A stretch of DNA of 12,726 nt, taken from assembly GCA_947175045.1 (NCBI GenBank), contig CAMWLH010000026.1, positions 1-12,726 of the forward strand. The letters are read 5' to 3'. The position numbers and the translations under genes were made by a program. Shown here in pieces: positions 11,942-12,726 of the stretch; position 1 is the stretch's first letter, and each line of letters starts with the position of its first letter. The notes under the pieces were generated by a model. The model ran no database searches. It saw only the letters and a list, made by a program, of their open reading frames with translations, and had not been told where the DNA came from. This DNA is from an uncultured Clostridia bacterium (GTDB lineage Bacteria; Bacillota; Clostridia; Oscillospirales; Ruminococcaceae).

Positions 11942-12726
11942 TTATATGCCCACCGCGATAAGCGCGGAAAGCGGGTAATATATCACAGCGCCTGCCACAC
12001 GCTGCTCGCAGGGTACGATAACCTCCAGCCCCTTGTTCTGGAGCGGGTACTGATAGAAATTCAGCGGAGTTTCGATAGTCAGCTTCTTGGGGTCGTTGGT
12101 ATACAGCAGCGCCACAGCGCTGTCGGTATCCGAATAGGGGTTAGTTTCCTCGCTGTCGGATTCGATCTCTGAGATATCATAGATATTCTTAAGATAGGGC
12201 GCATTGTCCATAATGAATTTCAGCACCGTTATACCCGTATCGGGAATACGGCGTGTGCTGAGATCAATGTAGACGCTCGACGGAAGTGCAAGGGTATCGG
12301 GCTTTTCGACGTTTTTAGTCACCTTTGCAACCTGCTTCATCATACCCGTGATATCCGCAAGTATCTGGTCGGCGGTCTTGTCCTTCCACTGAGTAGAGGG
12401 CTTGGACGCTTCGTCAGTACCGTCAGCGGGCAGAACGTACAGCGGGATATCATTGCTCTTGCTGAGTATTCCCATGATATTGTTTTCCTCGTCGCCCGCC
12501 CACGCGATCTTATTGCTCAGCCTTTCGATCTGATACCTTGCGGATTCAGCCTTACGAACATCAAGGGACTTGCCCGCCATGCGTGAAGCTCTCATATCCT
12601 GCGTAGAATATCCGTAGCTCGCGCCGACTGACTTGACATAGCCGGTGGTAGGCTTGCCCTTTACGTCCGCTCGGGGAAGATCTGTCGAATAGTTGTCGAT
12701 GATCTTCGCGATACCTGTCTTTTCAT
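11942..12726 (-). CDS. Major capsid protein, DUF2184-type (5' end outside window)
   Basis: The open frame continues through the right edge, so the ATG at 12595 is internal and not the start; about 260 residues are visible. The first visible part reads KTGIAKIIDNYSTDLPRADV, then VGASYGYSTQDMRASRMAGK, AESARYQIERLSNKIAWAGD and NNIMGILSKSNDIPL. These match DUF2184, the gp7-like major capsid proteins with the HK97 fold that accompany DUF3383 sheaths. The C-terminal part has LALPSSVYIDLSTRRIPDTG, VLKFIMDNAPYLKNIYDISE and a closing domain PLNFYQYPLQNKGLEVIVPC, followed by EQRVAGAVIYYPLSAL. The TAA stop is at 11944-11942. The missing N-terminus is likely to be several dozen residues. This gene shows the locus is a true phage head-tail module. 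Confidence 0.9.
   Translation of the reverse strand, partial: EKTGIAKIIDNYSTDLPRADVKGKPTTGYVKSVGASYGYSTQDMRASRMAGKSLDVRKAESARYQIERLSNKIAWAGDEENNIMGILSKSNDIPLYVLPADGTDEASKPSTQWKDKTADQILADITGMMKQVAKVTKNVEKPDTLALPSSVYIDLSTRRIPDTGITVLKFIMDNAPYLKNIYDISEIESDSEETNPYSDTDSAVALLYTNDPKKLTIETPLNFYQYPLQNKGLEVIVPCEQRVAGAVIYYPLSALIAVGI

Noticed and set aside
11651..12172. 173-codon open frame on the plus strand
   Set aside because: It spans the 93-residue gene, its ribosome binding site and part of the capsid gene on the opposite strand. The Ser-rich translation is a typical antisense artefact.
11942..12595. Capsid protein starting at the ATG at 12595
   Set aside because: The frame stays open to the right edge, and the upstream residues (KTGIAKII, STDLPRADV, VGASYGYS) match the capsid family, so this ATG is internal.
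1..12726. Tailocin or extracellular contractile injection system
   Set aside because: A major capsid gene and several neck genes are present, and there is no AAA ATPase or toxin cargo gene in the window.
1..12726. Stop-codon reassignment as in some gut phages
   Set aside because: TAA, TAG and TGA all end genes at positions consistent with family lengths, and no gene has in-frame stops inside a recognised domain.

Overview
The window is a dense, single-direction block of structural genes from a contractile-tailed phage or prophage (myovirus morphotype). All genes read on the minus strand, so transcription enters at base 12726 and leaves at base 1. The tight packing (4 to 8 base start/stop overlaps, no gap of even 100 bases once the frameshift product is counted), the strong AGGAGG-type ribosome binding sites, the occasional GTG and TTG starts and the roughly balanced base composition suggest a Gram-positive host. 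A Clostridia/Ruminococcus-like gut Firmicute is my best guess, but this is inference. TAA, TAG and TGA are all used as ordinary stops, so there is no sign of stop-codon reassignment.

Head and neck (12726 to about 9821): the 3' part of a DUF2184-type major capsid protein; a 93-residue protein with a low-complexity tail; a DUF4054-like connector; an HK97 gp10-like neck protein; a small head-tail joining (stopper-like) protein; and a neck/tail terminator of the LIC_12616 / gp17-like kind.

Tail shaft (about 9824 to 5605): a DUF3383 contractile sheath; a DUF3277 tail tube; a tail assembly chaperone; and a 679-residue tape measure. The chaperone carries a perfect -1 slippery heptamer (TTTTTTC, 7909-7915). 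Its -1 frame stays open to a TGA at 7649, just before the tape measure start. This explains the apparent gap between 7825 and 7644 as a frameshift extension of 86 residues, giving a 222-residue long form.

Baseplate and fibres (5600 to 1): a Dit-like protein; a small baseplate plug (Pam3 gp18-like); a cysteine-rich hub (gpD-like); a gp138-type central spike; a gp25/gp46-like wedge protein; a baseplate J wedge protein; and a DUF2612 protein. Then come a collagen-like tail fibre and the start of a further fibre-region gene with three 14-residue tandem repeats, cut by the left edge. The set forms a compact simple-baseplate myovirus tail. The capsid and neck genes argue against a tailocin or extracellular injection system.

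I see no promoter, terminator, tRNA, CRISPR array, integrase, defence gene or insertion sequence. The block is a recognisable phage module rather than a new system. The points most worth a second look are the frameshift, the repeat protein at the left edge and its in-frame position after the fibre stop, the cysteine-rich hub and spike, and the unassigned 93-residue protein.
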